Assembly (NCBI GenBank): GCA_010093485.1
Contig: MU001494.1
Span: 1,014,301-1,078,300 of the forward strand
From: Karstenula rhodostoma CBS 690.94
Lineage: Eukaryota > Ascomycota > Dothideomycetes > Pleosporales > Didymosphaeriaceae
Reading direction: 5' to 3'
Length of the DNA stretch: 64,000 nt
Below the pieces are notes generated by a model, which worked only from the letters and a program-made list of their open reading frames with translations, searched no databases and was not told where the DNA came from. The number at the start of each line of letters is the position of its first letter. The stretch's first letter is position 1. Below are positions 1 to 10,770 of this stretch, one piece after another. Position numbers and translations under genes: made by a program.

Positions 1-1320
1 GTTCCCGATTCCACCGCAGGAGGAAGAAATCAGTCAAGTAGAATACAAGCTGCGCAAGCGATCGCGTCCAGTTCCCAGAGTTCGAAGGGTGGTAGAATGT
101 CTCAATGGCTTGAATGAGACCCTCGAGCTTGCTGAAGACGGAATCCTCATGCTCCATGCACGCGGGAGAGAAAGACATGACTATGATACGCGCGATGTGG
201 TGGGTAGAGGGATGTTTGCGCTGATCTCGGTCGAGCATAACGGCGAGGCCGGCGCCCAAGTCGACCGTGGTGCTGTATGGCGAAGTTGCTTGTCCGACGG
301 GGATCTCGAGCAAGCGTAGAATGGACGTGAAGACGAGTGAGCACTGCTCGCTGGTGAACAGGCCATACTGCGAGAACGGGACATGGCTTGCAGGAAGCAA
401 TTCGCGTGCCATTCGTGACATGACATCCATGAAGTGCGCATCGGCCAGCTTGGACCGATTCACTAGGGACCACAGGTGGAAATACAGAGGCAGGTACTCT
501 TGCGGCTGCAAGTCCTCCCTGTCTTCTGGTGGTACGCTCGTCGGCATCAGCAAGTTGAGCAGGCCGATGACAACGAATGCACCTTCAGAGTACGACGTGC
601 TGAAAAAGGGAAGAACCTCCTCCAGAATGGCGGGTATCTCTTGTGGGTCGAAATAGTACTGAGCAAAGGTGCACAGCTTTGTCAAAGTCCGAATGTTTCG
701 CTTGATGCTCGGCGGCGAGGAGCCACCCGACTCGGAGGGGAGGACGAACGTCTTCAATTCGCGGAAAAGCGGCCGCCAGTCGAGCGTCAGGTCTTTACCG
801 GGGCGAAGGTAGTGCTTCCGCCTGTTCATCTGTCAGCTGTGCTACTCTTCAGGGTGAGGGGAGCGACTCACTTTGTCAAAGTCATGAACATGCTTGCAAA
901 GCGCTCCGCGACCAGATAATCCAGACCAGGAGCCAGTGCCAGCTCGTAGTATAGGTTGACCATCTTTATCCGCGTATCTCGTGGAATCTCGAATTTCAAC
1001 TGAATCCATCCACGAAGCTCGCGCGTCCAGTGCACTGCGCCCGGTGCAAAATCGCCAGCCGAGACGGCGATATACAAGTGCTTCAGACATGTGTTGAGAT
1101 TGTCGATACGCTCGTTTGCATCCTCTGCCTTGTACGGGAGGTACTCGAAGTAGGGGAAAGTGCGCGGGCGGCTGCGATTCTGCTTCTCCTCATCTGTGGC
1201 GTTCGCATCGCCGTTGGTTTGGCGCCAGTCGCCGCCCGGAGAGGTCGCGCGCGACGAGTCCACGCCCGAGGCCGTCTCGAGGGCACCCATGAGCTGTGAT
1301 ATCCGTTCGCTGACAGCCAT
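1..1320 (-). CDS. BLM10: Proteasome activator Blm10/PA200, N-terminal part (truncated by window edge)
   Basis: Blm10/PA200 is a very large HEAT-repeat protein that caps the 20S proteasome in nucleus and cytoplasm. Only the N-terminal ~423 residues are visible; the gene runs off the left edge. Exon 1 is 1320-872, starting at an ATG whose product opens MAVSERISQLMGALETA. A 50-nt intron follows (871-822, GTGAGT donor, AACAG acceptor), then exon 2 from 821 to at least position 1. The phase is restored exactly, giving MTLTK joined to RKHYLRPGKD. Segments typical of fungal Blm10 are FPYFEYLPY, GAVHWTRELRGW, YYELALAPG, LTLDWRP and TRSLAQLVFYLTDFF; recognition is by memory of the family, not alignment. 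A full protein is about 1,900-2,100 residues, so most is missing. It is transcribed divergently from PSF3. Confidence 0.92.
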
Positions 1321-2259
1321 GGTGCCGGGCGTGTGAGGGTCCGGGAGAGGAAGGTGCTAGGCACGGCTACTCATCCAACACAGAAACTGGGTGAAATGCG
1401 GTCGTCCCCAGTGCCAATCCTCGGGCTGTGGGCAGTGTCAGTGTCAGTAGCAGAGCAGCAGAGCAGCAGTTGCGGAGGCTGCAGGCAGAGTGAGGCGGCG
1501 TGCCGACACGCGACGTGGGTCAGGGTGGTGCGGATGACGTACGGTGAAGCGTGGCAGCAGCAGCGGCTCGAGGGCGGGCGACGTGTTTGATAGTTGTTTG
1601 GAGGCGGGGAGGTCGCTTCAGCGGTTCATGTAGGTAACCGACGCGGGAATCCCCAGACAGACCTGGAGCTATGACACTCACTGGAGCCACCGTATGCGTG
1701 CCGTGGCGCTGCGCTTTACCGCACACCACTAGCACCAGACGAGCTAGAAACGCGCAGCCTTGTCGCGCCCAAACGCGACACTCACCACCACGTCGAGAAC
1801 CGAGAGATCAACTTGCTTTCCAGAGACGGGCCTGGTGGGTCTTTGGGGCTGCAGTGCGGACTTTCTCTCTTGTGCCTGGGCACCTGCGTCTGCTTTATAT
1901 CCACCCCGCCAGGCATTCACCGACGCGCACGCAACCCTCGACGCTGAGGCGACACAGGTAGGCAAAAGTGTACACGTCTTCCACGCCTGCTATGCCGTAA
2001 ACACGCATCTTACCCGTATTACTACCTCGTCTCGCTCATTGGCGCTACCGCCCGCTCCTTCCCATTCGTCTGCGCCGTCCTCCTTCCTCCTTCCTCCTTC
2101 CTCCTGCGGCCAGCATTCTCTTGCCTCTGCTTTTGACGCTCGCTGCATAAACCCGTTCCGATGATCGCACAAGGCGCCACACGCTGATTGCCCCCACCGC
2201 CACGCATTTCCGAATCTTTCTTGTCTCTTCAACATCGTCTAATCAAACTCGCAGCAAGC
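1321..2259. promoter_or_regulatory. Divergent promoter region between BLM10 and PSF3
   Basis: This stretch of about 940 bp separates two genes transcribed away from each other, so it must hold both promoters. No convincing coding frame is present; several overlapping short frames exist on both strands without splice logic. The part nearest PSF3 is pyrimidine-rich (about 2040-2110), a common feature just upstream of fungal start sites. No TATA box stands out. Confidence 0.5.
2080..2105 (+). repeat. Pyrimidine tandem repeat (TCCTTCC, period 7)
   Basis: About 3.5 copies of TCCTTCC lie on the plus strand roughly 155-180 bp before the PSF3 start. It is either part of the promoter or of the 5' leader. 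Such CT tracts are frequent near fungal transcription starts; no function is claimed. Confidence 0.7.
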
Positions 2260-2958
2260 ATGACCTCCTACTACGACGTCGATGCCATCCTCACAGATGC
2301 TCAGGTGACCATGCGCCACGTCTCCGTTCGCCTCTCCGCTGCTTACCTATCTGATCTAGAAAGTGCCGTGCACCTTCGAGCTATCCGTTCCTGCGCTAGG
2401 CTTTCTGGAGGGCAACATGAGCGGCGACGTGAAGCAGGGGTCCAAAGTCGAGCTACCCTTGTGGCTAGGAGAGATGCTTGCTATTTCGTACGGCGCCCCG
2501 ATGCTTTCGTCGAAACATGTGGAAAACGCAGGACCGCTGACTGCGCATCGATAGTCAGAGTCCATCCCTCGTCTCCCTCGACCACCCATCGGCCCTCAGT
2601 CAACGCGTCCTCAATGCTCTGAAGGCTGACGCCCGTACCGTCGATCTGAGAGCTCTGGCGCCTCACTTCTATAACCTCGGTGCCCGCGTTCTGGAGCTGT
2701 TCGAAGAAGAAGAGATGATCGAGGTGCTGAGCGATGTTTGTATTCCCCATCCCTTTGCCACGGCCAAGGACTGACTGGAAGCAGGCCTTCAAATCCAGAG
2801 CTGCAGTGATAGCTGATCAAGCTCATAACCCGCGAGGAGCTCTTGGAGAAGGCGCCGACTTTATGCGAGGTCTGGACGAGAACGAGAGGCAGTTGTTCCG
2901 AGCCTCACATGACAGCGCAAAGGCAGTGCGGACGTGGATGAATGATCTAAAGAAGTGA
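2260..2958 (+). CDS. PSF3: GINS complex subunit Psf3
   Basis: Psf3 is one of four GINS subunits; GINS joins Cdc45 and Mcm2-7 to form the replicative CMG helicase in the nucleus. Four exons are read by frame and splice motif: 2260-2304, 2360-2487, 2555-2735 and 2785-2958, giving 175 residues, near the usual 170-200 for fungi. The start MTSYYDVDAILTDAQ is the characteristic Psf3 opening. It continues KVPCTFELSVPALGFL, PLWLGEMLA, then LNALKADARTVDLRA, LFEEEE and HNPRGALGEGADFMRG. Introns of 55, 67 and 49 nt have GTGACC, GTACGG and GTTTGT donors. The exact acceptor of intron 2 is the least certain junction. The gene is divergent from BLM10. Confidence 0.93.
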
Positions 2959-3224
2959 AACCGATATGGTTACGAAAACTACGAAATGCCAAGAACTCAA
3001 CAAGGGCGTGTTGAGTTCGGGTAGCCTAAGAGCTCGATATGTCGAGGTGCAACAGGGCCAGTGGGACGGGACATACAGATGATTCCGCCGGTTATGCCAC
3101 CTGCTACTGTATGGAAGACACCGCGAGGCAGTTTGCAATGGGACGACAAGTGCGAAAACGGAGAATATCAAGCACCATTCTCTGCTGATGAATATATACA
3201 AAGTAAATGTATAAGAGAAGAAAA

Positions 3225-3415
3225 TCAATCAAGGTCAGACACACACGCATCAGTGCCCACATCAATGTTGTTCAGCTCCAACCACGAGCCCGCAATCTCC
3301 TCAATCGCCGCCATCGACTGCACCGACGTGCCCAGGTCCTTGGGATGGAAGTTCTTCAACACCGCGTCCGAAAGGAACGGCGAAGTGTCGTGCCAATCAT
3401 CGGGAAGAGTCTGGC
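3225..3415 (-). CDS. Exon-like open frame, possible 3' exon of an unidentified gene
   Basis: Reading the minus strand, an acceptor-like pyrimidine/TTTCAG stretch ends at 3416 and is followed by an open frame of about 63 codons ending in TGA at 3225-3227. The product contains LPDDWHDTSPFLSDAVL and AAIEEIAGSWLELNNID, which look like real protein (balanced composition, amphipathic spacing) rather than a shadow. I cannot identify the family, nor place a 5' exon between 3420 and 3886, where frames are short and broken by stops. It may be the relic of a decayed gene, or the last exon of one whose upstream exons I missed. Confidence 0.3.
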
Positions 3416-3886
3416 CTGAAAGGATTTTTTTTGAAAACTACCATGATCCGCTATGCATATGTGTCATATGAGGCTCCGAAACCCCACAAATCGCACAAGT
3501 TTTAGAATACCTTCACCGCTCCACCGTACAATTCCAGCTTTGAGGATGATTGACATTGCCATCCCGATAAGAGTTCGTGCAACGAAGTAGCAGCGTGGGC
3601 ATCATCTGAGGGGACTGAACTTAATCAAAACTTCCATGTAAAAGCTAAGCGTGACCGCGCTGGGTCGATCTTCCATCGAGTCCAGTTCCCACAGAGATTG
3701 CTTCGCTATAGTCCCACTTTACAGTGTTTGATGGACTTGGGGTTACATTCGATCACAGGAAGTACAGCAAAGTCACTGGTCAAATGCGAGAGGTAGCTAT
3801 CAAAGGCCTACCTTGTGATTACAATATATTTACCTGGTATATAACTTTCGCTAAAAATCGCTGTCAATCATAGCACCCAAGGCTGC
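3416..3886. other. Intergenic, no gene recognised
   Basis: About 470 bp between the exon-like frame and the stop of the next minus-strand gene. Only short frames interrupted by stops are seen on either strand. It probably contains the 3' untranslated region of the coiled-coil protein gene that ends at 3887. Confidence 0.5.
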
Positions 3887-5632
3887 TCATCGCATGGCAG
3901 CGCCGAGGTTACTGTTCTGCAAAAGTATAGCCAGCTGTTCTGGCGGATATCCTAAAAAGACGGGTCCGTTGAATACCATTTGAGGGATCACGGTTGGCGT
4001 CGTCGGCGAAGGCGTGCCATTAGGCTCCGGCTTCGAGTCGAGTTTAGGTTCGGGTGCATGCTCAAACGGTTCTGCTGGCTTCCGGTTCATCGGGTGGTCA
4101 CGGTACGAGACAGGTACGTCTGTCAGGGCTGGCTGCACTGTGTCTGCAGCAACACCACGTTCTTGTACTTTGAATCCATCGCCTTTGACCATGTGACCGA
4201 ACGGACAGCCTCCTGTTTTCTTGGGCGGCGTCTCACCAATAGGCCGGGTTGTGTCAAGAGGAAGCTGAGGCGAAGCGGTGGCCGCGGACCCCACGGACGA
4301 AGAACTTTCAGCATCAGTGTACTTGGCGGGGACGTGAATGCCCCATGGCCGGCTTGGGGATTCTCCAACCCGAATCTCTTTGAGAGGGCGATCAAAGCGA
4401 GGCGACCTGGTCTCATCGGGTATCATTTCCGGTACTTCTAACTCGTCTTCATCTTCGTCTGGGGTGCTGTTCTGAAGACTCTCTGTGACCGCCGTGGCCC
4501 ATTTCTCCACTTTGACATCCGTCTTTGCCTCATCCTCCGGTGCGACAGGACCCTCATCAACATCTTCCGGCTCCTCTGGAAGCCATGCCTGATGCTTCTG
4601 ACCCAGTCCCTGTATCATGCTGACGAGGTCGCCATATTTGCGATCGAGCTCCTGTATGCCATTCGTATTGCTCTGGAAGCGATTAATGCACACCTCATGG
4701 CTTCGCGGCAGTTCGTGTTTGTGCTTCTCAAAATACTTTGCAACGTCTTGTGGGTCATGTTGGTCGAGGAAACGAATCGGGCATACGCCGGCTGAACCTT
4801 CGACAGAGGCGGAGGCAGAGGCAGGGTCGTCGATACCACATATCTCAGCCCTGATGGGATCGTTGAATGAAGGTCGCTTCGACCTGCACCCTCTTTGGCT
4901 CATGCGAGAGATGGAGCTGCGAGGAGTGGCCAGTGGGCTCTGCCTAGCACTATTCGCGGCAAACGGACACCCAAGCTTGCTTGGTGTCCCGCTGGTAGTG
5001 AAGTCCTTCTCTATCGAGGACAGGTCTGCATTTGTCTGTATCCGAAGAGGCGTCGGCCGCCGGTCTGCCGATGGCCCACTCCAAATCTTCACGCCGGGAT
5101 CAACGACAGGGGCGCGGAAGTCTGCTACGGCTGACTCGGCTTGTTTAATGAGGACGGCGTGATTCTTCCGCTCGACATCGTCACTCTGTGCTATCTGATC
5201 GATCCACGACACAGGTGGTCGCTGCAAATCTAATGCTACATGCTCGAGGTCTTGAAGAAAAACGAGGTGGTCTTGGGCAAGCGTATTGGGGGCAGAACGT
5301 TTCAGTAGATCTAGGTACTTTGAAGAGTTAGCGGAGGTCTGCTTTGGAAGAGATGACGACGATGGTAGAGAGAGGAGTGTATCAGTAAATGGTATAGGTT
5401 GTCTGTCAATATCGCAAGCGACTGCAGGTCTAGAGCTAAGATTTTTCATCATAAAAAGGGAAGCGAAAATGCGAAGGAAATTTTGACATACCTGCTGTTT
5501 GGCCCAGGACAGCTTGCTCTCCAGCTGTCGTTGCTGTGCGAGCAACAACTGATACTCCCCGCTCAGCGCTTCGAACCCTTCGGAGAGCTGCTCCGCTAGT
5601 TGTTGGACAACGGCAGGTGGCCCGGAGGACAT
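3887..5632 (-). CDS. Conserved fungal coiled-coil protein with three Cys-Pro motifs, function unknown
   Basis: Two exons are inferred: 5632-5492 and 5317-3887, giving 523 residues. The 174-nt intron has a GTATGT donor and a GCTAAC branch before the CTTCAAAG acceptor. It contains no in-frame stop, so a retained form stays open, but removal joins KLSWAKQQ to YLDLLKRS in one heptad-like helix. The ATG at 5632 (MSSGPPAVVQQLAEQL) is chosen; the open frame extends 15 nt further upstream only from a non-ATG codon. Residues 1-80 look coiled-coil; the rest is Ser/Pro/acidic-rich and probably disordered. Three CP motifs (CPF at Cys164, CPI at Cys226, CPF at Cys418) resemble heme regulatory motifs. I recall similar proteins in other ascomycetes but no function. 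It is divergent from RER2. Confidence 0.75.
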   Translation of the reverse strand: MSSGPPAVVQQLAEQLSEGFEALSGEYQLLLAQQRQLESKLSWAKQQVCQNFLRIFASLFMMKNLSSRPAVACDIDRQPIPFTDTLLSLPSSSSLPKQTSANSSKYLDLLKRSAPNTLAQDHLVFLQDLEHVALDLQRPPVSWIDQIAQSDDVERKNHAVLIKQAESAVADFRAPVVDPGVKIWSGPSADRRPTPLRIQTNADLSSIEKDFTTSGTPSKLGCPFAANSARQSPLATPRSSISRMSQRGCRSKRPSFNDPIRAEICGIDDPASASASVEGSAGVCPIRFLDQHDPQDVAKYFEKHKHELPRSHEVCINRFQSNTNGIQELDRKYGDLVSMIQGLGQKHQAWLPEEPEDVDEGPVAPEDEAKTDVKVEKWATAVTESLQNSTPDEDEDELEVPEMIPDETRSPRFDRPLKEIRVGESPSRPWGIHVPAKYTDAESSSSVGSAATASPQLPLDTTRPIGETPPKKTGGCPFGHMVKGDGFKVQERGVAADTVQPALTDVPVSYRDHPMNRKPAEPFEHAPEPKLDSKPEPNGTPSPTTPTVIPQMVFNGPVFLGYPPEQLAILLQNSNLGAAMR

Positions 5633-6151
5633 GGCGAACACAATCAAGAGCGAGATAGGAATGCACGGAACAAGAGGCGCAGGTTAGTGGGGTGAGGGGA
5701 GTCCAGCTCTATAAGCGCGCAGAAGCTACCTGGCTTGACACGCGACCGCTGACCGAGCTTGATGAGTTGTTCGAGGGAAAGCAACGAAAGACCGGACCAG
5801 GTGCAAAATCCGAGCCGAGTGCCAAGCCTCACGTGACCCTCCACAGCCGGGTACCCGCAGGTGCAGGGTTTCTGCCACGTTGGGAAAGATCGCCCCGAGG
5901 ATCCGCCGCGGTTTCTTGTGATACCTGGGAAGTCGCGTCACAGCCGGGACTCCGCCTCTGCGCAGCGCCCAGCGACACGTAAACTTGCCATTGAAGCGTA
6001 CTCTTATGCAGCATGCCGCCCGATTCATGAGTGCTTCACTTCCGCCTCTTCACTTTGAGCTTTTCTGATCGCATTTCCGCCTGTCGCTCGCTTCTGCGCC
6101 TCAAGAAACACCTAGATATCCTACCTTGCACACCTCCACGATACGCCCACC
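5633..6151. promoter_or_regulatory. Divergent promoter region, coiled-coil protein gene and RER2
   Basis: About 520 bp lie between two divergent starts. No coding frame is credible here. A pyrimidine-rich stretch (about 6040-6130) leads up to the RER2 ATG, consistent with its 5' leader. No TATA or other named box was recognised. Confidence 0.5.
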
Positions 6152-7342
6152 ATGGCTTCCATCCACAAACACGGCATCTCCAGGTGGATTGCATACTCGC
6201 CACCAGTCGCCTGGACTGTTCGTCAGCTGCGCGAGCTGCTCATCGGTGCTCTTAGACAGGGTCCGATACCCCAGCATGTCGCATTTGTGATGGACGGCAA
6301 CAGACGCTTCGCTCGCGAGCACCATATTGAGACGGTGGAGGGGCACAACATGGGATTCGAAGCCCTCGCCCGTGTATGATCCGCCCTCCCATAGAAATGA
6401 ACTCCGTCAAAGCTAATCATAAGCTATCAGATCTTGGAAGTCTGCTACAAGGCTGGCGTTAAGGTCGTCACCATCTATGCATTTAGCATCGAGAACTTCA
6501 AGCGTTCGAAGCACGAGGTAGACGCTCTCATGGAACTGGCGAAACTCAAGCTCGGGCAGTTGGCAGAGCACGGAGCCCTGCTCGATCGTTATGGTGCATC
6601 CATCCGCATTTTGGGCAACCGCGAATTAGTGAAGCCTGATGTGATCGAAGCGATTGACAGGGCAGTTTCCATCACCGCACACAATAAAAGGTATGTGGTG
6701 GATATGCACCATCGTTAGCCCGACTAACATACCAGCAGAGCGATATTAAATGTTTGCTTTCCGTACACCTCGCGAGATGAAATCACAACAGCCATCAAGT
6801 CGACGGTGGAGCAATACAACACGCCCCTAGATAGTCTCCAGACGCCCTCGAAACGTACCTTTTCAGAATCGCACATTGCCCAGCAGATTCGTAAGCAAAT
6901 GCTGGAAGAAGATACCGATGCCAGCTCCGCACCGCAGGAGTCCCGATCCACGTCTCCATCTTCTCTCAAGGAAGCCAAGTCAGTCGAAGGTGGTCGTTCA
7001 TCGTCAGCTACAACTGCGATAAACTCCTCGGACAAGGATGAGAGCTACACAACAGCGCCGTCCTATCCGGATCCCGAAACCATAACGGCGGAGACGCTAA
7101 ACGAACACATGCTGACTGCCGGCGCACCACCCCTGGATTTGTTGGTTCGAACCTCCGGAGTGGAACGCCTGAGTGACTTCATGTTGTGGCAATGCCATGA
7201 GAACACTTCGATTGTGTTCCTCAAGTGTCTTTGGCCGGAGTTTGATTTGTGGCAATTTCTGCCAGTCTTGGTGGAATGGCAATGGCAGAAGAAGAAGTTA
7301 CAGGAGCAGCAGAAATCCCGTGCGCTTTCCAAGGCAGAGTGA
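6152..7342 (+). CDS. RER2: Dehydrodolichyl diphosphate synthase catalytic subunit (cis-prenyltransferase)
   Basis: This enzyme condenses isopentenyl diphosphate onto farnesyl diphosphate to make the dehydrodolichyl chain for protein glycosylation, at the ER or lipid droplets. Exons are 6152-6373, 6431-6690 and 6739-7342, giving 361 residues. The signature HVAFVMDGNRRFA is at about residues 42-54, with the catalytic Asp48 and the Gly-Asn-Arg-Arg phosphate-binding residues. Later come YAFSIENFKRS and, near the C-terminus, LLVRTSGVERLSDFMLWQ. Introns of 57 and 48 nt have GTATGA and GTATGT donors. The protein is longer than yeast Rer2 (286) because a Ser/Thr-rich, probably disordered insertion of about 70-80 residues (encoded near 6910-7075) sits inside the conserved domain. 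SRT1 is the alternative yeast paralogue name. Confidence 0.94.
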
Positions 7343-7957
7343 TTCGGATACGGTTGGTCGTGACGCTACCGGAAAGTGAGCCGGGGGTGAATGGCTAGTC
7401 CTATTGATACCCAATGAATGACATGCAAAACACTCTGAGTCGGAACCCGGTGTAGCTTCTTTCTAATACATAAACGCTGTACGTCAGATGGTAGCCGAGG
7501 CCTCCGAACAGCTTTACCGACTGCGATTAGATCGCGATGACCGAGGAGGTGAGCGAGTGCGGTCGCGGCGTGTGGTTGACGGTCGGTGGCGTCCACACGT
7601 CTTCTGGTGTAATTGGGCGTAACCGAGAACAGGTCAACTAGTACAGCTAGTGGCCCTCGCGATAGCGTGCAACCACGGTCTACCTTGGACGCTCAAAATT
7701 TAGGTCCCCGAACGTCATTTCAACCTGTCCTAATTCGACTATCACACAACTCCTATCGCGTCCACTCTTTGGCTTTGTAACCTGCTTCCACCCTGTTGTT
7801 TATCTTCGCCGTCGAGGCCCACTCCATCCTCACAAGCTGAAGATCAAAGAACAGGTCAGGATAAGCTCCAGACCGCTGTTGCAGTCCAGCTAGAGGCGAA
7901 ACACAGAACACGGGTTGGAATCTGTTTCCAACTCACACACTTCTTTTCTCGGCAACC
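7343..7957. other. Intergenic, 3' end of RER2 and promoter of the F-box-like gene
   Basis: About 615 bp with no coding frame I would support. Short frames exist on both strands with no splice logic. The last 200 bp before 7958 are AC/CT-rich, as expected for a 5' leader. Confidence 0.5.
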
Positions 7958-8979
7958 ATGCCAACTACGTTCCTCACTCTACCGTTGGAACTCCGGGAAC
8001 TCATCTATGAAGAGGTCTTTAGCTCAATCACCATTCGCCATGGATTCCGCACCAGCTCTTGCAACCGCACAGCTCTCCTACAGATCTGCAAACAAATACA
8101 CCAGGAAGCGTGGCGACATCTCCCTCTGAATGCACGGTTTCATTTTCGAGGCACCGAAACACTGCTGGAGACGCTCTTGAGTGTCGATCAGGCCGTCGTC
8201 ACACGAATTCGTCATGTTCGCATCAAATCGTTCCCTTTTCCGCTGTACAATAGCGGAAGACCGGATTACTACCCAACGTACAACTTTTGCAATGCCTTGT
8301 CATTGCTTCCTGGGCTGCATCTTGAGCAACTTATTGTTGAGGACTGCTTCCATGGCTTCGGACTCGTTGATACCTGGAGAGATGTGGTGACTTATTTCGA
8401 CATCGAGGGCCTGATCAAGTGCGATGCGTGGAAGGAACTAGTTTACATTACGCCCAATACTGACTTCATTGCTTCCGGGTACGATCATCGTAGGAAAAGA
8501 GTTGCGCAGCCGGAGCATTGGGATGCTTTGTTGAAAGAAAAAGACGGCGAGCAGTCTGGTGCCGAAGTCCAAATGTGGATTACGCCCGAAAACGGTGGAA
8601 GATCTGCGCAAGAGAACGCTGGAACCCGGCCCTGGGCCGCACAGCCGGGCAATGTGGTAATCGAAGATTTGAGCTTGGCCACTCCCGATCAAGACCTTCG
8701 GGGAGAGGTCCGCATCGTTGCTCGCAGAGGGAGGCGTGCACCGTACATTCAGATGGGATTGTCCCAGAACAAGACCTGGAAGGAGCTCAAGGCTAAGGAA
8801 GGCGGTTTCACACAAGATGGTTAGTAATGGGCCAGCTCTTTGAGACTCGGCACGCGTATGCTAACTGGATGTATGCAGGCTGGACACCCTACTGCAATGA
8901 CATGGCTGACGCCATCGGATGGATATACGGTGGCTGGGGCCGTCGCGTGCAACTCGCAAACGCAGCCCTCAACTACTAA
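7958..8979 (+). CDS. F-box-like protein of unknown target
   Basis: The N-terminus (TFLTLPLELRELIYEEVF) has the Leu-Pro-x-Glu-Leu-Arg pattern of degenerate F-box domains that are abundant in Pezizomycotina. F-box proteins can recruit substrates to SCF ubiquitin ligases; here that is inference from about 40 residues. Exon 1 is 7958-8819 and exon 2 is 8879-8979, together 320 residues. The 59-nt intron has a GTTAGT donor, a CTAAC branch site and a GCAG acceptor, and the phase-1 join regenerates a Gly codon before WTPYCNDMADAIGW. The middle contains LLQICKQIHQEAW, typical of this group. The rest has no recognised domain. No neighbouring gene suggests a pathway. Confidence 0.78.
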
Positions 8980-9327
8980 GCCACCTGCATGCGCCGCAGC
9001 GACCCATTTTTGCATATAATTAAGCCCGGAGACAATTATGCCCAGAGCCCAGATCATGTGCGGCTCTTCGAGAGGTGCGAGTGGCTTCCGATACGTCATC
9101 CAAAGTTGCCGATTCGGGGATGTGTCTCGGTCTCCAACAACCGGGAATTTACCCCCTCGCAGTGTGCGCAATAGCCGCAAAGTGCAAAACCTGGGGTCAA
9201 TTAACATGAGGATCTCCGCGTTTGGCGTCCCAGGATTCTGGGTGCACTAGCCATCTGTCAAGGTGTCAGCAACGTTTTCTCCATTTAAAAGGGCCAGTGC
9301 TCCACTTGGTGGCTGGTCTACCGTAGG

Positions 9328-10770
9328 ATGGCAGGTATGCCGTCATCGAGTCCCAGTCGTTACCAGCGTATCTCGTTAAGGCTTACTGTATTTCTTGCTT
9401 TCGTCTTACTGCTTCTGAAGTTTGGAAATGTCATTGGCGCAGGTGTTTTCGCTGGAGATAGATCATCTGATGGAATAGCCAACCAGACGCTGGGTGTAAG
9501 TAATGATCCGTAACCAATATATGAATTACACAAGCGTCGATTTAATGAACAGATGGCAGTTTGAGAATATATTCGTCTTGAACGCGCCATGGCGGACAGA
9601 TCGGAAAGATGCCATGTCTTTGGCAGCTGCGTACAACAAAATCCAATTCGAATGGGTGGACGAAGTACAAGAAGAGACAATTCAAGAGAAAGCTTATCCG
9701 CCTGGCAATCACCGAAAGCTGAGCCCTGGGGGTCTAGGGAGCTGGCGAGCACATATGGATGCGATGCGAGAGTAAGTTCACGAGATCTTTCAGCAGCTCA
9801 GTGTATCTCTTATCTCCAATCCTAGCCTCGAATTGCAAAAGGCCAATTACCTGCACCGGCACGACTTAGATCTAGTCATACTGATCATTCAGCAGAATCG
9901 TTGTGCGTGATCTGACGACGGCATTGGTTCTTGACGATGTCGATTGGGATATTCGGATCCGGCGCAAATATTCTCTCATTCAGCCGTGCCGCGCGCAAGC
10001 TCTCTCTACTTACACGTGAGATAGTCAACCAACAAGCGCCTCCGGCCTTCGAAGCCAAGACTCAAAATGCAATCAAGGTCGCAAAACGCTCAACCCTCCC
10101 CATGACGTCTGCAGATGTCCACAACGCACCAACAGAGCCACATGGTCGTGATTGGGATGTCCTTTGGCTTGGACACTGCGGCGGCGACTTACCGCCACCT
10201 TCCCGAGCTGCCCCGGATCGCGTCATGCTCCTGAACGACTTCACGGTGCCCTCTCCTAAACACCTCCGCCTCCGCGATACCTCACCACCCGACCCCATCG
10301 CGACGCTCTATCCACCCTACACGCGCGTGTACTGTCGCACATCTAACAGCACTCTCTGCACGCTTGCCTACACCGTCACCCATCGCGGCGCCCGCAAGGT
10401 CTTGTTCGAGCTGGGAATCCGGGATCTCTCCAAGGGTTTCGATATCGCGCTTTCGGATCACTGTGCTGGGCTGGTGACAGGCGATGGAAGTGGCTTGGAC
10501 AGGAAGTTCGAATGTGTGATTGTGCAACCACCGTTGTTCAGCCGTTATTGGGATGAGAGTGGTAGGAGTGACATTACGGGGTGGGGAATTGGGGGAAGAC
10601 GGGATGTGGGGAGTCGTTATGTCATCAGGAACGTGAAGGCGAATTTAGAGGAGTTTGCTGAGGGGAGTGAGACATTGTTCGAGCAGTGGAGTGAGTTGAG
10701 GGGCCAGGCCAAAGGTTTAGATACGGTGTTACCTCAGGGTAGGCCATCCAGGGGGGCCACCTCGTTGTAG
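9328..10770 (+). CDS. Glycosyltransferase family 25 protein with apparent frameshift
   Basis: The N-terminus has a single membrane segment (about residues 17-33), as in a Golgi type II protein. The body resembles fungal GT25 (LPS-biosynthesis-like) proteins: ENIFVLNAPWRTDRKDAM, LSPGGLGSWRAHMDAM, TTALVLDDVDWDIRIR (the DxD-like region), WDVLWLGHCGG and a C-terminal block with VQPPLFSRYW. Exons are 9328-9495, 9560-9771 and 9896 onward, with GTAAGT donors and CAG acceptors. The conserved frame breaks at about 9960-9975: the LDDVDWDIRIR frame hits a stop about 60 nt later, while the rest of the domain, from about 9973 to the stop at 10768-10770, is in the +1 frame. One missing base there would restore a continuous domain. 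It may be a sequencing or assembly error, or a recent pseudogene. The substrate is unknown. Confidence 0.75.
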
